Assembly (NCBI RefSeq): GCF_020404745.1
Contig: NZ_JAIZAP010000003.1
Span: forward strand, 62,001-126,000
DNA length: 64,000 nucleotides
From: Aquibacillus saliphilus
Lineage (GTDB): Bacteria; Bacillota; Bacilli; Bacillales; Amphibacillaceae
Reading direction: 5' to 3'
Position numbers and translations under genes: made by a program. Shown piece after piece: positions 1-8,613 of the stretch (position 1 is the stretch's first letter; each line of letters starts with the position of its first letter). Below the pieces are notes generated by a model. The model was not told the DNA's origin. It did not search any database and saw only the letters and a list, made by a program, of their open reading frames with translations.

Positions 1-150
1 CTCATCCCCGACAAGCTTAAGACAAGCCCTCGGCGTGGTGCTTTTTGCCCGTGATGAGGCTTGGCTTTAGACCTCAGGCGGGTGCATTCGAAATAAGCAA
101 ACCGCTCCGGGTAGGCGCTGGAGCTAGACATCAAAGTTTATACTATTTCT
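1..150 (+). repeat. Dispersed structured intergenic repeat, copy A
   Basis: GC-richer non-coding block whose segments recur near 13.9 kb (partial), 20.4 kb (opposite strand) and 57.4 kb. Shared pieces are GCCTCATC and its complement flanking a CGTGGTG/CCCGTGATG core, then CCTCAGGCGGG, and an end GGCGCTGGAGCTAGAC. The arms can fold into a long hairpin. No ORF is apparent. The copy may begin outside the window. Confidence 0.6.
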
Positions 151-163
151 TATCTTAGTTAAC

Positions 164-193
164 AGAGACCTTACATTGTAAGGTCTCTTTTTT
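164..193 (+). terminator. Rho-independent terminator
   Basis: An 11-bp perfect stem (AGAGACCTTAC / GTAAGGTCTCT) with a 3-base loop, followed by a T-run. It probably ends a gene lying before the window; murE starts about 130 bp later with its own upstream region. Confidence 0.8.
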
Positions 194-321
194 ATTCAAT
201 ATGCAAAGTGACCTTCGTATATTTTTCTAGTTTCTATCCTTTCATGAAAATGTTTCTAGTACTACATCTTTTAAAAATGGATAAAATAAAAAGGTCAAAA
301 ATTATTACGAGAGGTTAAATA

Positions 322-1797
322 ATGAATACATCTGAACTAATTTCCTACTTCAAAATTAAAGAAGTAGTTGGCGTTTTACCGGAAAAAATTACAGGGATTC
401 ATAACGACTCCCGTAAAGTAGAACAAGAAAGCATGTTCATCTGTACTCGAGGATTTACTGTAGATGGACATGACTATTATCAGCAGGCGCTTGATAAAGG
501 TGCATCCGTAATTGTTGCAGAAAAGCACCTTGATATAAATCCAAATGAAGCAGCATTAATTATTGTAAAAGATACCTTTAAAGCACTAGCACATCTTGCA
601 AATAAGTTCTACAACTATCCATCAACGAAACTCAATGTTTTCGGGGTGACAGGAACAAATGGTAAGACTACTGTAACGAATCTTATTTACTCGCTACTAA
701 CAAAAACAAATGAGAAGGCAGCTTTGGCAGGGACACTTGGTTTTGAAATTGAAGGAGAAAAATCAACTAGCGAAAACACCACCTGTGATGTCTTAACTAA
801 TCAAAAGTTGTTAGATAAAGCTGTCAGGCAAGGATTAGATCATGTAGTAATGGAAGTTTCTTCCCACGGTTTATCACAGGGAAGGCTATGGGGTGTCGAT
901 TTTGATGTGGTTGCCTTTACTAACTTGAGTCATGACCATTTAGATTATCATGACTCAATGGAACAATACGGTTACGTCAAGGGATTGCTTTTCGCCCAGT
1001 TAGGACAAGATCTAACAAAGGCAAAATATTTAGTGTTGAATCAGGATGATGATTGGTATCGGATTTTTAGTTACTGGTCACCATTTGAAGTTATTAGTTA
1101 TGGTTTACAAACAGATGCAGATTTTAAAGCAGTTGATATCGATTATAAAATTAACCAAACCTGTTTCACTTTAGTAACGCCTCAAGGAATTTTCAATGTA
1201 GAAACTAAATTGCTTGGTGAATTCAACATTTACAATATTCTAGCTGCAATGGCGTCTCTATTTGCCAAAGGGTTATCAGTAGATCAAATGGTGAACACCT
1301 TAAAAGATCTCCCTCCTGTTAATGGTCGGATGGAGAAAGTTGATATCGCAGCTCCTGTAACCATGTATATTGATTATGCACATACTCCAGACGCAATTGA
1401 GAAATCAATTAATTCTGTCCTACCGTTCAAAAAAGAGAAACTTATTTTCTTAGTAGGAACTGGTGGTGACAGAGACAAAGTAAAGCGTCCACTGATGGCA
1501 GAAAAAGCATCCGCAGCAGATTACGTTGTTTTAACAATAAATGACCCTCGTTATGAGGATCCAAATACAATTCTTAAAGATATGGAAAAGGGAATGTTAC
1601 ATGAAAATTACGTATTAATAGAAAATCGGGAAGAGGCAATCTCTCATGCGATCACTTTTAGTGAACCTGGTGATATACTAATTTTCGCCGGAAAAGGGCA
1701 AGAAGATTATCAAATTGTTAAAAATAAAAAAATAGCACACAGTGATTTAGATACTGTTAAAAAACACTGTCTTAAAAAGTATACCTATAAAGTTTAG
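322..1797 (+). CDS. murE: MurE-like UDP-N-acetylmuramyl-tripeptide synthetase
   Basis: Mur ligase of 491 residues, the usual MurE length. MurE adds the third amino acid to UDP-MurNAc-L-Ala-D-Glu in the cytoplasm. The ATP loop GVTGTNGKTT is near residue 108. The Mur central motifs (MEVSSHG, NLSHDHLDYH and a lysine in the YVKGLLF segment, the site carbamylated in the family) are intact. The ligand-recognition motif, DNPR in meso-DAP enzymes, reads NDPRYEDP here, so the first two residues are swapped. It stands alone, not in a division/cell-wall cluster, so it may be a second MurE or act on a different amino acid. Start ATG follows GAGAGG. Confidence 0.85.
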   Translation: MNTSELISYFKIKEVVGVLPEKITGIHNDSRKVEQESMFICTRGFTVDGHDYYQQALDKGASVIVAEKHLDINPNEAALIIVKDTFKALAHLANKFYNYPSTKLNVFGVTGTNGKTTVTNLIYSLLTKTNEKAALAGTLGFEIEGEKSTSENTTCDVLTNQKLLDKAVRQGLDHVVMEVSSHGLSQGRLWGVDFDVVAFTNLSHDHLDYHDSMEQYGYVKGLLFAQLGQDLTKAKYLVLNQDDDWYRIFSYWSPFEVISYGLQTDADFKAVDIDYKINQTCFTLVTPQGIFNVETKLLGEFNIYNILAAMASLFAKGLSVDQMVNTLKDLPPVNGRMEKVDIAAPVTMYIDYAHTPDAIEKSINSVLPFKKEKLIFLVGTGGDRDKVKRPLMAEKASAADYVVLTINDPRYEDPNTILKDMEKGMLHENYVLIENREEAISHAITFSEPGDILIFAGKGQEDYQIVKNKKIAHSDLDTVKKHCLKKYTYKV

Positions 1798-1829
1798 TCC
1801 TTCTCTTGACCAAGGAGAGGGGCTAAACC
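1793..1829 (+). terminator. Terminator-like hairpin after murE
   Basis: Inverted repeat GTTTAGTCCTTCTC / GGAGAGGGGCTAAAC with a few mismatches overlaps the murE stop region. There is no long T-run, so termination strength is uncertain. Confidence 0.5.
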
Positions 1830-1873
1830 TATTAATTAACAGGGTAGGTTCATTGGTAACAATGATGATTAAC

Positions 1874-2089
1874 CTATAACTTATTTAACAAGGCCTTCAA
1901 CGTTTTAATTTCTTCATTTGACAAGGTAATTCCTTTACCCATTTTTTCGTGGTCAGGTGCCCAATCCCTTAAATCATATTTTGCTTCTCTTTTATTCCAA
2001 CTAATTAAGTTTAACTCTTTTTTCCAACCTTTTGGAGACTCCGAAATAACACCTAATGTTTCAACAATTTCATATTTTAATTCTGCCAA
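1874..2089 (-). CDS. YdbC-family PC4-like ssDNA-binding protein
   Basis: A 71-residue protein matching the small YdbC family, which has a PC4-like fold and binds single-stranded DNA. Family-like segments are the ISESPKGWKKELNLISWN strand pair and the WAPDHEKMGKGITLS region. The start is TTG, preceded by AGGTGAGAG. It is monocistronic and divergent from the next gene. The cellular role in Bacilli is not established; a transcription or recombination accessory function is assumed from the fold. Confidence 0.75.
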   Translation of the reverse strand: MAELKYEIVETLGVISESPKGWKKELNLISWNKREAKYDLRDWAPDHEKMGKGITLSNEEIKTLKALLNKL

Positions 2090-2280
2090 TTACTCTCACC
2101 TTTTTCTGAATAGTTTTCGTTTTTTAATTTCCATTCTGCTATACTAATTATACATTGTTTTCCTTTTCAGGGGTGTTTCTATGTCTATAAAAATGTTTAT
2201 AGCTATTCCGACTGATGGACAAAGGAATACCAAGCAATAACACGCTAGATATTCTATTAGCATACAAAGGAGCTTTACCT

Positions 2281-2508
2281 ATGAAGAAAAAATTCAAACT
2301 GACGAAAACAGAAAAACAAGATATGGTCAAGATTATACAGCAGTATTTTGATGAGGAGAGAAATGAAAAACTGGGAGAGCTTGCAGCAACATTAATGCTC
2401 GATTTTTTCATAGAAGAGTTAGCACCGAAATTTTATAATCTCGGTGTTGAGGACGCCCATACGTATATGGTCGACAAATTAGATGACGTTTTTGAAATAC
2501 AAAAATAA
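2281..2508 (+). CDS. DUF2164 family protein
   Basis: A 75-residue helical protein that fits the DUF2164 pattern: IIQQYFDEERNEKLGELAA, then a DFFIEELAPKFYNLGVEDA segment. The in-frame ORF runs further 5', but this ATG was chosen because AAAGGAG lies 8 bases before it and family members start here. Function unknown. Strongly acidic C-terminus; no membrane segment. Confidence 0.75.
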   Translation: MKKKFKLTKTEKQDMVKIIQQYFDEERNEKLGELAATLMLDFFIEELAPKFYNLGVEDAHTYMVDKLDDVFEIQK

Positions 2509-2521
2509 CTATCTTTTATAA

Positions 2522-3025
2522 CTATCCTTGGAGTGCGTAAATCCACAATAACTTACCTCGCTTTTTTATCATTTTTTTTTGCTTCATTCCAATTCTTTCG
2601 CTAACCTTAATTGACGCTTTATTTTTGGGGTCAATTAGGGATATTAGCGTAGGAATCTTCAATTTCTCAAAACCATACTGTTTGCAAGCTTGTGCTGCTT
2701 CTGTAGCATAGCCATTGCCCCAAAATTCTTGTGCAAATAAATAACCAATTTCCATTTGCACTTCCCCATCTATCTTTTGTGGTACTATTCCACACTGTCC
2801 GAGAAATTCTCCTGTATGTACATTCTCAACCACCCATAAACCTACGCCAAATTTTCTATAATTGTTTAATGTCCAATTTATCCACCTTACCGTCTCTTCT
2901 TCATTTTTGGTTGACGGGTAATATTTCATTGCGATTGGATCAGTAAAAATTTTCAACAAATGATCTACATCATCCTCACGCATTTCTCTAAAAGCTAACC
3001 TATCTGTTTGTAGGATTCTATTCAT
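2522..3025 (-). CDS. GNAT N-acetyltransferase (RimJ/RimL type)
   Basis: A 167-residue GNAT fold protein. The N-terminus (LQTDRLAFREMREDD) is typical of RimJ/RimL-like enzymes that acetylate protein N-termini or small amines with acetyl-CoA. Motif A region is IGYLFAQEFWGNGYATEAA around residues 92-110, with SERIGMK near the end. Start ATG follows GGAGG. Substrate unknown. Alone on this strand. Confidence 0.85.
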   Translation of the reverse strand: MNRILQTDRLAFREMREDDVDHLLKIFTDPIAMKYYPSTKNEEETVRWINWTLNNYRKFGVGLWVVENVHTGEFLGQCGIVPQKIDGEVQMEIGYLFAQEFWGNGYATEAAQACKQYGFEKLKIPTLISLIDPKNKASIKVSERIGMKQKKMIKKRGKLLWIYALQG

Positions 3026-3174
3026 TCAGACGACCTCCACTCAATCATTTTAATTTACAGGTGTAGCTACTTTCTGTTAACTATGAAAAAATATATGTAA
3101 ACAATTACCCTATCTTGTTAGTAACTAGCCTATCAAGATTTAATCAACTTTATAAATAAATGGAGGGTGATATC

Positions 3175-3513
3175 TTGGACACTTTTGTCTCCGTGTACGC
3201 ATATGTTACCAATCACCAAGGTCAGGTATTGCTTGTGAAGACTCACTACCGGTCAGATACTTGGGAACTTCCAGGTGGACAAGTTGAAGAAGGCGAGGCG
3301 CTTGATTAAGCAGTTCAAAGAGAGTTTTTTGAGGAAACAGGGATTACCATTAAACCAATGGTATATCGGGTGTCTACTATAATGCTTCAATACATCACAC
3401 GCCCACATATGAGACCCAGAGTTACAGATGCTATGCACTCAACCAATTTCATCCCCTATGAAACATGGGGTGTTAAACAAAATCAACTTTTGGGTAGATT
3501 AGAAGGAAAGTGA
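3175..3513 (+). pseudogene. Decayed Nudix hydrolase
   Basis: A TTG start preceded by GGAGGGTGAT opens a Nudix-like reading frame of about 112 codons. The Nudix box GGQVEEGEALD-stop-AVQREFFEETGI carries an in-frame TAA at 3307-3309. Downstream the typical GVYYNASIHH segment is found only in another frame, so there is also a frameshift near 3365-3370. Both lesions point to a dead (d)NTP or nucleotide-sugar pyrophosphatase. The intact RBS and strong terminator suggest recent loss. Confidence 0.8.
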
Positions 3514-3524
3514 ATTATCAAACA

Positions 3525-3570
3525 AACTGTAGTTGCCACCAGAGAGATCATGGTGGCAACTACAGTTTTT
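3525..3570 (+). terminator. Strong terminator after the Nudix pseudogene
   Basis: A 17-bp stem beginning AACTGTAGTTGCCACCA with a 9-base loop, ending in TTTTT. Confidence 0.85.
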
Positions 3571-3673
3571 CTGATTAACAAATTAGTATATAACTATTAT
3601 ACATAGTCTAACTACCAAAAAACATGTTAAGATAGAAATCGTCTTGTTTTAAAATTTAGAGGGAGGATTTATC

Positions 3674-4597
3674 ATGCGCAATCCGTATTTATTACTAGCA
3701 TTCGCAATGATGCTTTATGCGGGAAACCTACTTGTTGGAAAACCCGTATCTGAAGAGATCCCTCCGATAACTTTGACACTGCTCCGTTACCTTATTGCAT
3801 TTATAGCGGTACTTCCTTTTGGGTACTCTGAGTGGAAAAAGAATCGTGCGCTTTGGAGAAAAGAATGGAAAGCAATTCTATCACTATCTATCTCCGGTCT
3901 TGTCTTATTTAATATATTGGTATATTTAGCACTTAACTACACGACTTCTGTAAATGCCGCAATAGTTGAGTCATCAACACCAGTATTCGCACTATTGCTT
4001 GGTTTTATTCTTTTTAACGAGCGGTTTACAAAAGTACAGTTGATAGGAGTTATTCTATCTTTATTCGGAGTATTCTCTGTTATTACGAAGGGGTCCTTAG
4101 ACGTCATTCTATCATTGTCCTTTAATCCAGGGGATATAATCATGCTTGGCGCAATGTTAACCTGGGCAATTTACTCGATATTTATTAAACAACACACTTG
4201 GAAATTCCCAGTAATGGGTGGCTTACTTGTCATGTGTGTCATTGCTATTGTTATTTTGGTTCCATTGTCAGCTATCGAGTACAATAAAATCGCATCAATT
4301 AATTGGTCTACTCCAGTGATCCTCGGGCTAATTTATTTGGGCGTATTTCCTTCACTTATCGCACTGATGGCATATAATAAAGGCGTTAGCGAGATAGGTC
4401 CATCTAAGGCATCAATTTTTCTCAATTTAATACCCGTCTTTACAATGATTGGTGCAGTCCTATTCTTAGGAGAAATAATTACTTGGGTACAAATAGTTGG
4501 AGGTATTTTAGTTATTACTGGAGTTGCTATTACCAATAAGAAAGTTAATGCAAAAAATAGTGTTACAAACGATCAAAAAATTGCGAACAATGGTTAG
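3674..4597 (+). CDS. EamA-family (DMT) transporter
   Basis: A 307-residue integral membrane protein with about ten transmembrane helices in two EamA halves (residues ~3-140 and ~152-290). EamA proteins of the drug/metabolite transporter superfamily usually export amino acids or metabolites. The second half contains the conserved ...LIYLGVFPSLIALMAYNKG... and the GPSKASIFLNLIPVF segment. ATG follows GAGGGAGG. Substrate unknown. Confidence 0.85.
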   Translation: MRNPYLLLAFAMMLYAGNLLVGKPVSEEIPPITLTLLRYLIAFIAVLPFGYSEWKKNRALWRKEWKAILSLSISGLVLFNILVYLALNYTTSVNAAIVESSTPVFALLLGFILFNERFTKVQLIGVILSLFGVFSVITKGSLDVILSLSFNPGDIIMLGAMLTWAIYSIFIKQHTWKFPVMGGLLVMCVIAIVILVPLSAIEYNKIASINWSTPVILGLIYLGVFPSLIALMAYNKGVSEIGPSKASIFLNLIPVFTMIGAVLFLGEIITWVQIVGGILVITGVAITNKKVNAKNSVTNDQKIANNG

Positions 4598-4604
4598 CTT
4601 TAAA

Positions 4605-4823
4605 TTATATATAGGTTGAAAAATCCGGATCTGTTTGCGCCTGCTTACAATAGCGTTTCTGTAAGTTATGTTGATTTTCTACGGAACTTTTTTTACATAC
4701 AAATTCCGCATCTCTTAGTTTAACAGCAGTTAAATCTGCAAAGCAGACTGGGCAAATCCACTCACCAGCTTTCCGACTACTAAAAGAAGGTTGATAGCAT
4801 TGGTTACATGTTTTCATGTTCAT
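4605..4823 (-). CDS. Small zinc-ribbon protein
   Basis: 72 residues with CNQC near the N-terminus and CPVC about 25 residues later, a four-cysteine zinc ribbon, plus two later Cys. An upstream in-frame ATG exists at 4862, but the ATG at 4823 follows GAGGGGAGAAG at proper spacing and is preferred. It lies directly behind the DUF5658-like gene, so the two are probably co-transcribed. Function unknown. Confidence 0.55.
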   Translation of the reverse strand: MNMKTCNQCYQPSFSSRKAGEWICPVCFADLTAVKLRDAEFVCKKSSVENQHNLQKRYCKQAQTDPDFSTYI

Positions 4824-4843
4824 AATGTTCTTCTCCCCTCTCG

Positions 4844-5140
4844 CTAAATTTGGACTAACCAAAAGACGTGTAGTACAAATGTTTTGGTGTAGATAATTGA
4901 AGCTGCAATGGCTAATCCACTCACTAAATGTGTTTCAGGTATCTGCTTAGCAACTATAAACATGATCAACAGTAACGAGAGTCCTACTTTAGATGTGATA
5001 AACAGAAATGGATTTAACTGATAAAGTTCATTCATTACCGGGTTCAGTTCAGTGATATAAGCATTTTTTAAACCATACAAAGTAATAAAACCGTCTACCA
5101 CATTTAAGACTGCTAAATATAGAAACAAATGTTTGAACAT
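4844..5140 (-). CDS. DUF5658-like small membrane protein
   Basis: 98 residues with three or four predicted membrane helices and the pattern NVVDGFITLYGL...ELNPVMNEL near the N-terminus. This DxxxT...E.NP arrangement is typical of DUF5658 membrane proteins. ATG preceded by GTAGGGG. Function unknown; the zinc-ribbon gene follows in the same direction. Confidence 0.65.
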   Translation of the reverse strand: MFKHLFLYLAVLNVVDGFITLYGLKNAYITELNPVMNELYQLNPFLFITSKVGLSLLLIMFIVAKQIPETHLVSGLAIAASIIYTKTFVLHVFWLVQI

Positions 5141-5188
5141 CGAACCCCTACTTCATGTTTATTTATTCTGAATGGAAACAATTTATTT

Positions 5189-5221
5189 AGAGACCTTGGC
5201 TAAAAAGTCAAGATCTCTATT
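5189..5221 (-). terminator. Hairpin after the 14-codon ORF
   Basis: Inverted repeat AGAGATCTTG / CAAGGTCTCT around a loop rich in T. The following bases are A/T rich but without a long U-run. It separates the 14-codon ORF from the DUF5658-like gene. Confidence 0.5.
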
Positions 5222-5225
5222 TATT

Positions 5226-5267
5226 TACAAATCAATCGGCGTCTCTTCAGGATCTAATAAACTGCTC
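5226..5267 (-). CDS. Candidate 14-residue peptide MSSLLDPEETPIDL
   Basis: A complete short frame of 14 codons preceded by AAGGAGGGGGAATT, one of the strongest Shine-Dalgarno matches in the window, and followed within a few bases by a hairpin. It is divergent from the sinR-like gene, with GTTCTTT boxes between. It is too short for homology and lacks a signal sequence. It could be a leader peptide, a regulatory peptide, or chance. Confidence 0.35.
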
Positions 5268-5369
5268 ATAATTCCCCCTCCTTAAAATTAAGGAATAAGT
5301 AATTCTCTTACATGTTTTTATCCGATTCATTCCCTGACCCTGATCATTTATCTTCTTGAGCCTCACCGC

Positions 5370-5385
5370 GTTCTTTTTAAAGAAC
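5370..5385. promoter_or_regulatory. Inverted GTTCTTT boxes (possible SinR operator)
   Basis: GTTCTTTTTAAAGAAC is a palindrome of two GTTCTTT half-sites. B. subtilis SinR recognises GTTCTYT, so this lies where the adjacent SinR-like protein could bind. Binding is inferred. Confidence 0.45.
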
Positions 5386-5453
5386 ACTTTGATTTGAGTA
5401 TATCCCTTGTTTCTTGTTTTATAAAACCCTGAATATGCCCAAAATAACTTTAT

Positions 5454-5474
5454 AAAGAACAAAAACTGTTCTTT
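5454..5474. promoter_or_regulatory. Second inverted GTTCTTT pair (possible SinR operator)
   Basis: AAAGAAC at 5454-5460 and GTTCTTT at 5468-5474, separated by seven bases. Together with the pair at 5370 this gives four perfect SinR-type half-sites within about 105 bp between the mini-ORF and sinR. Confidence 0.45.
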
Positions 5475-5512
5475 ATCTTGAATTTACTCTTCATCTCTTC
5501 GTTTTTTGAACT

Positions 5513-5540
5513 TTGTAAAGAATATTTTGTGCTATATAAT
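5513..5540 (+). promoter_or_regulatory. Probable sinR promoter
   Basis: TTGTAA and TATAAT separated by 16 bases, with the -10 box about 55 bp before the sinR-like start codon. Confidence 0.45.
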
Positions 5541-5594
5541 GAACTTAAGGATGCATTTGTTTAAAAACAAATTATATTAGTTAGGGGATATGAA

Positions 5595-5954
5595 ATGATA
5601 GGCGAAAGGATGAAGGCCCAAAGAAAAATAAAAGGATATTCAATTACAAAACTCGCTTCTTTAACAGGTGTGTCTAAATCATACCTGAGCTATATTGAGC
5701 GCGGAATACAACAGAATCCATCTTTACAAATTCTTGCAAAGATTGCCATAAGACTCGATACATCAATAGATTACTTATTAGGAGAAGAACCATACTCTTC
5801 AAAAAAGTCACCATTCAAAATAGATAAGGAATGGGAGAGCTTATTAAAACAAGCCATCAATGAAGGAATGAGTAAAGAAGACTTTCTTCAAGTTCGGAAA
5901 TACATCACATATAAAAATAAAAAAAACTCTCAGCCACCTAATGAGGGGGAGTAA
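5595..5954 (+). CDS. sinR: SinR-like transcriptional regulator
   Basis: 119 residues. Residues 1-65 are an XRE helix-turn-helix opening MIGERMKAQRKIKGYS and including SKSYLSYIERG, close to the start of B. subtilis SinR. Residues 75-105 (IDKEWESLLKQAINEGMSKE) match the SinR/SinI tetramerisation helices. SinR represses biofilm matrix genes and is neutralised by SinI. No sinI is visible beside it, unlike in B. subtilis. GTTCTTT boxes upstream suggest autoregulation or control of the divergent transcript. Confidence 0.85.
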   Translation: MIGERMKAQRKIKGYSITKLASLTGVSKSYLSYIERGIQQNPSLQILAKIAIRLDTSIDYLLGEEPYSSKKSPFKIDKEWESLLKQAINEGMSKEDFLQVRKYITYKNKKNSQPPNEGE

Positions 5955-5997
5955 AAGCATACTTTCTAATTGATTACAAAGTGCCGTTTCAACATTC

Positions 5998-6027
5998 AAA
6001 AGAGGATGCCAGTTGGCATCCTCTTTT
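5998..6027. terminator. Bidirectional terminator
   Basis: AAAAGAGGATGCC / GGCATCCTCTTTT around AGTT. It is symmetrical and serves both sinR (+) and yutF (-). Confidence 0.9.
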
Positions 6028-6028
6028 C

Positions 6029-6802
6029 CTAACTTTCACCAAATGTCCACTCAGCAAGTGTTTCTATCGAATAGGTTGGCTTAATTTTTATATCCTTTAA
6101 ATGTTCCTTTGTTGTTACCCCTGTATGTACTAAGAGCGAATCGATACCAGCATTGATGCCAGCCAAAATATCTGTATGATAATTGTCTCCTACCATTAAT
6201 GTTTCTTCTTTTGATGTACCCAGGACTTCTAAAGCTTGCTCTACGATAATTGATTCCGGTTTACCAATGAACTTCGGTTTGACACCAGTTGTCACGGATA
6301 ATACTGAAATAAGCGAGCCAGCTCCTGGAAGAAATCCTCTTTCTGTAGGTAATGCAACATCTCCGTTTGTAGCAACAAACTGTGCGCCATTTCGAATGTT
6401 TAAAGCACCAACAGCAAGCTTTTCATATGTAATCGTTCGATCTAATCCCATCACTACAAAATCTGCTGCTTCTTCTACAATGGTTAAGCCTTCTTCTTTT
6501 AAAGCAGTAATTAGTCCCTCCTCCCCGATTGGGTAAACGCTAGCGCCTGGATGGCTTTCTGAAATGAATTTCGCTGTCGCCATACTTGTTGTAAAGACAT
6601 GCTCAGGAGTTGAAGGAACATCCATTTCTTCTAGTATCTCAGATACTTTACTAGGGTGTTTAGTTGAGTTATTTGTTAAAAAAAGATAGGGTAATTTCTT
6701 TTGTTCTAGTTTTTTAACAAACGTTATCGCTTCCTCTATCTTCTCTGTTCCCAGGTAAACAGTACCATCTAAATCAATTAAAAATCCTTTATATTGTTTC
6801 AT
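6029..6802 (-). CDS. yutF: HAD-IIA phosphatase, YutF/NagD type
   Basis: 257 residues, the length of B. subtilis YutF. HAD motif I is DLDGTVYLG (residues 10-18), motif II is FLTNNST (~41-47), the lysine is in KPE (~180), and motif III is MVGDNYHTDI (~203-212). NagD-like enzymes dephosphorylate small phosphometabolites in the cytoplasm; the natural substrate is uncertain. AGGAGG precedes the ATG. Confidence 0.85.
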   Translation of the reverse strand: MKQYKGFLIDLDGTVYLGTEKIEEAITFVKKLEQKKLPYLFLTNNSTKHPSKVSEILEEMDVPSTPEHVFTTSMATAKFISESHPGASVYPIGEEGLITALKEEGLTIVEEAADFVVMGLDRTITYEKLAVGALNIRNGAQFVATNGDVALPTERGFLPGAGSLISVLSVTTGVKPKFIGKPESIIVEQALEVLGTSKEETLMVGDNYHTDILAGINAGIDSLLVHTGVTTKEHLKDIKIKPTYSIETLAEWTFGES

Positions 6803-7105
6803 TATTATCCTCCTAGAAATAATCTTAGCTTACCATTTCATCTATATTTAGTTGTGCTGTAACTTCAGCCAAGTCTACTTAGTAATTGTATAAGATATTT
6901 TGTTACAATGAAATAGTGAAAATATTCAATATTAAGTAAATAATTTTATAAACGCTCCCTATCATGGTATTGTATAATAAGACATACATACATTTAATTC
7001 CGTTCATTTAACGTTTTTAAGCTGAATACCTTATTAGCATATTATTAATGAACAAGTTACATATTATGTGTAAATCTATCATATATAAAGAAAGGTAGTT
7101 AAGTA
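6803..7105. other. Intergenic region, yutF / zwf divergent promoters
   Basis: A/T-rich spacer between divergent genes. No ORF, repeat or convincing structured RNA seen. Promoters for both genes must lie here, but I could not single out a clear -35/-10 pair. Confidence 0.5.
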
Positions 7106-8593
7106 ATGACAACTAATGCTCCTAAATCAATTATCGTTATCTTTGGTGCAACAGGCGATTTAGCAAACAGAAAGTTATACCCATCTATTTACAGACTTTA
7201 TCGAACCGGGAAACTCTCAGAGGATTTTGCTGTTGTTGGTGTAGCAAGACGACCTTTAACCAATGATGAATTTCAAAATAATGTAAAGCAGTCCGTCAAT
7301 CATTTTCAAGATCAAGAAGTTGACCATGATACGTTCGCTTCTCATTTTCATTATCATCCGTTTGACGTAACAGATATAAAGTCATACCAAAAGCTTAATA
7401 CCTTATTAAACACTTTAGAAGATGAGTATCATACAGAAGGCAATCGTATTTTTTATCTAGCAATGGCACCTAATTTCTTTGGTACCATAGCAGCCAACCT
7501 GAAATCAGAAGGATTAACAACAACTCATGGTTGGAAGAGGCTAGTAATAGAAAAACCTTTTGGCCATGACTTTGAGTCGGCAAAAGAATTAAATGATCAA
7601 TTAAGACAAGCTTTTACAGAGGACCAAATATACCGTATTGACCACTATTTAGGAAAAGAAATGGTCCAAAATATTGAAGTAATTCGCTTCGCAAACGCTA
7701 TGTTTGAGCCGTTATGGAATAATCAATTTATATCAAATATTCAAATTACTTCTAGTGAAATTCTTGGTGTTGAAGACCGGGGACGTTATTACGAGTCCTC
7801 TGGAGCACTTCGAGATATGGTTCAAAACCATATGTTACAAATGATGGCATTACTAGCCATGGAGCCACCTATTAAATTAACTACTGATGAAATTCGTAGT
7901 GAAAAGGTTAAAGTTCTTCGGGCATTAAAGCCAATTACAGAAGATGAGGTAGATAATTATTTCGTCAGAGGACAGTACGACCGAGGCATTGTAAATGGAG
8001 AAGAGGTTAATGGATACCGTGATAGTAACTCCGTTGATCCAAGTTCGAATACAGAAACATTTGTATCTGGTAAATTGATAATTAATAATTTCAGATGGGC
8101 GGGCGTCCCTTTTTATATTCGGACCGGCAAGCGTATGAAACAAAAATCCACTGAGATTATTATCCAATTTAAAGATTTACCAATGAACTTATACTATGAT
8201 AAAGGCGAGAATATTCACCCCAACCTGCTTGTCATCCGTATCCAACCAGACGAAGGGGTAACTTTACACTTAAATGCTAAAAAAGGCGATTTCGGATCAA
8301 CTTCAACTCCAATCAAGCTAAACTATAATAACGATAGTAAAGATAAAATGAACACACCTGAAGCTTATGAATTTTTACTTTATGATTGTATGCGCGGTGA
8401 TTCAACAAACTTTACCCATTGGGATGAAGTTGCACTTTCTTGGAAGTATGTTGATGTAATTAGTAATGCTTGGAATAACAAATCCGCAAGTCAGTTTCCA
8501 AATTACGAGTCTGGGTCAAACGGCCCGAAAGATTCTGATGCTCTACTACAAAAAGACGGTTTTCATTGGTGGGCTGTATCCCAAGAAGAGTAG
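7106..8593 (+). CDS. zwf: Glucose-6-phosphate dehydrogenase
   Basis: 495 residues, normal for Zwf. It oxidises glucose-6-phosphate to 6-phosphogluconolactone with NADP+, the entry of the oxidative pentose phosphate pathway. The nucleotide-binding GATGDLANRKLYP is at residues 14-26. The active-site signature RIDHYLGKE and the EKPFGHD segment are intact. A cyclase-family gene begins 20 bp downstream in the same direction, and gnd is convergent beyond it. Confidence 0.97.
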   Translation: MTTNAPKSIIVIFGATGDLANRKLYPSIYRLYRTGKLSEDFAVVGVARRPLTNDEFQNNVKQSVNHFQDQEVDHDTFASHFHYHPFDVTDIKSYQKLNTLLNTLEDEYHTEGNRIFYLAMAPNFFGTIAANLKSEGLTTTHGWKRLVIEKPFGHDFESAKELNDQLRQAFTEDQIYRIDHYLGKEMVQNIEVIRFANAMFEPLWNNQFISNIQITSSEILGVEDRGRYYESSGALRDMVQNHMLQMMALLAMEPPIKLTTDEIRSEKVKVLRALKPITEDEVDNYFVRGQYDRGIVNGEEVNGYRDSNSVDPSSNTETFVSGKLIINNFRWAGVPFYIRTGKRMKQKSTEIIIQFKDLPMNLYYDKGENIHPNLLVIRIQPDEGVTLHLNAKKGDFGSTSTPIKLNYNNDSKDKMNTPEAYEFLLYDCMRGDSTNFTHWDEVALSWKYVDVISNAWNNKSASQFPNYESGSNGPKDSDALLQKDGFHWWAVSQEE

Positions 8594-8613
8594 AAACCAT
8601 AGGAGGAACAAAC

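Noticed and set aside
5247-5462. 71-codon minus-strand frame opposite sinR
   Set aside because: It covers the GTTCTTT boxes and has no SD; the 14-codon frame in another phase has a far better start.
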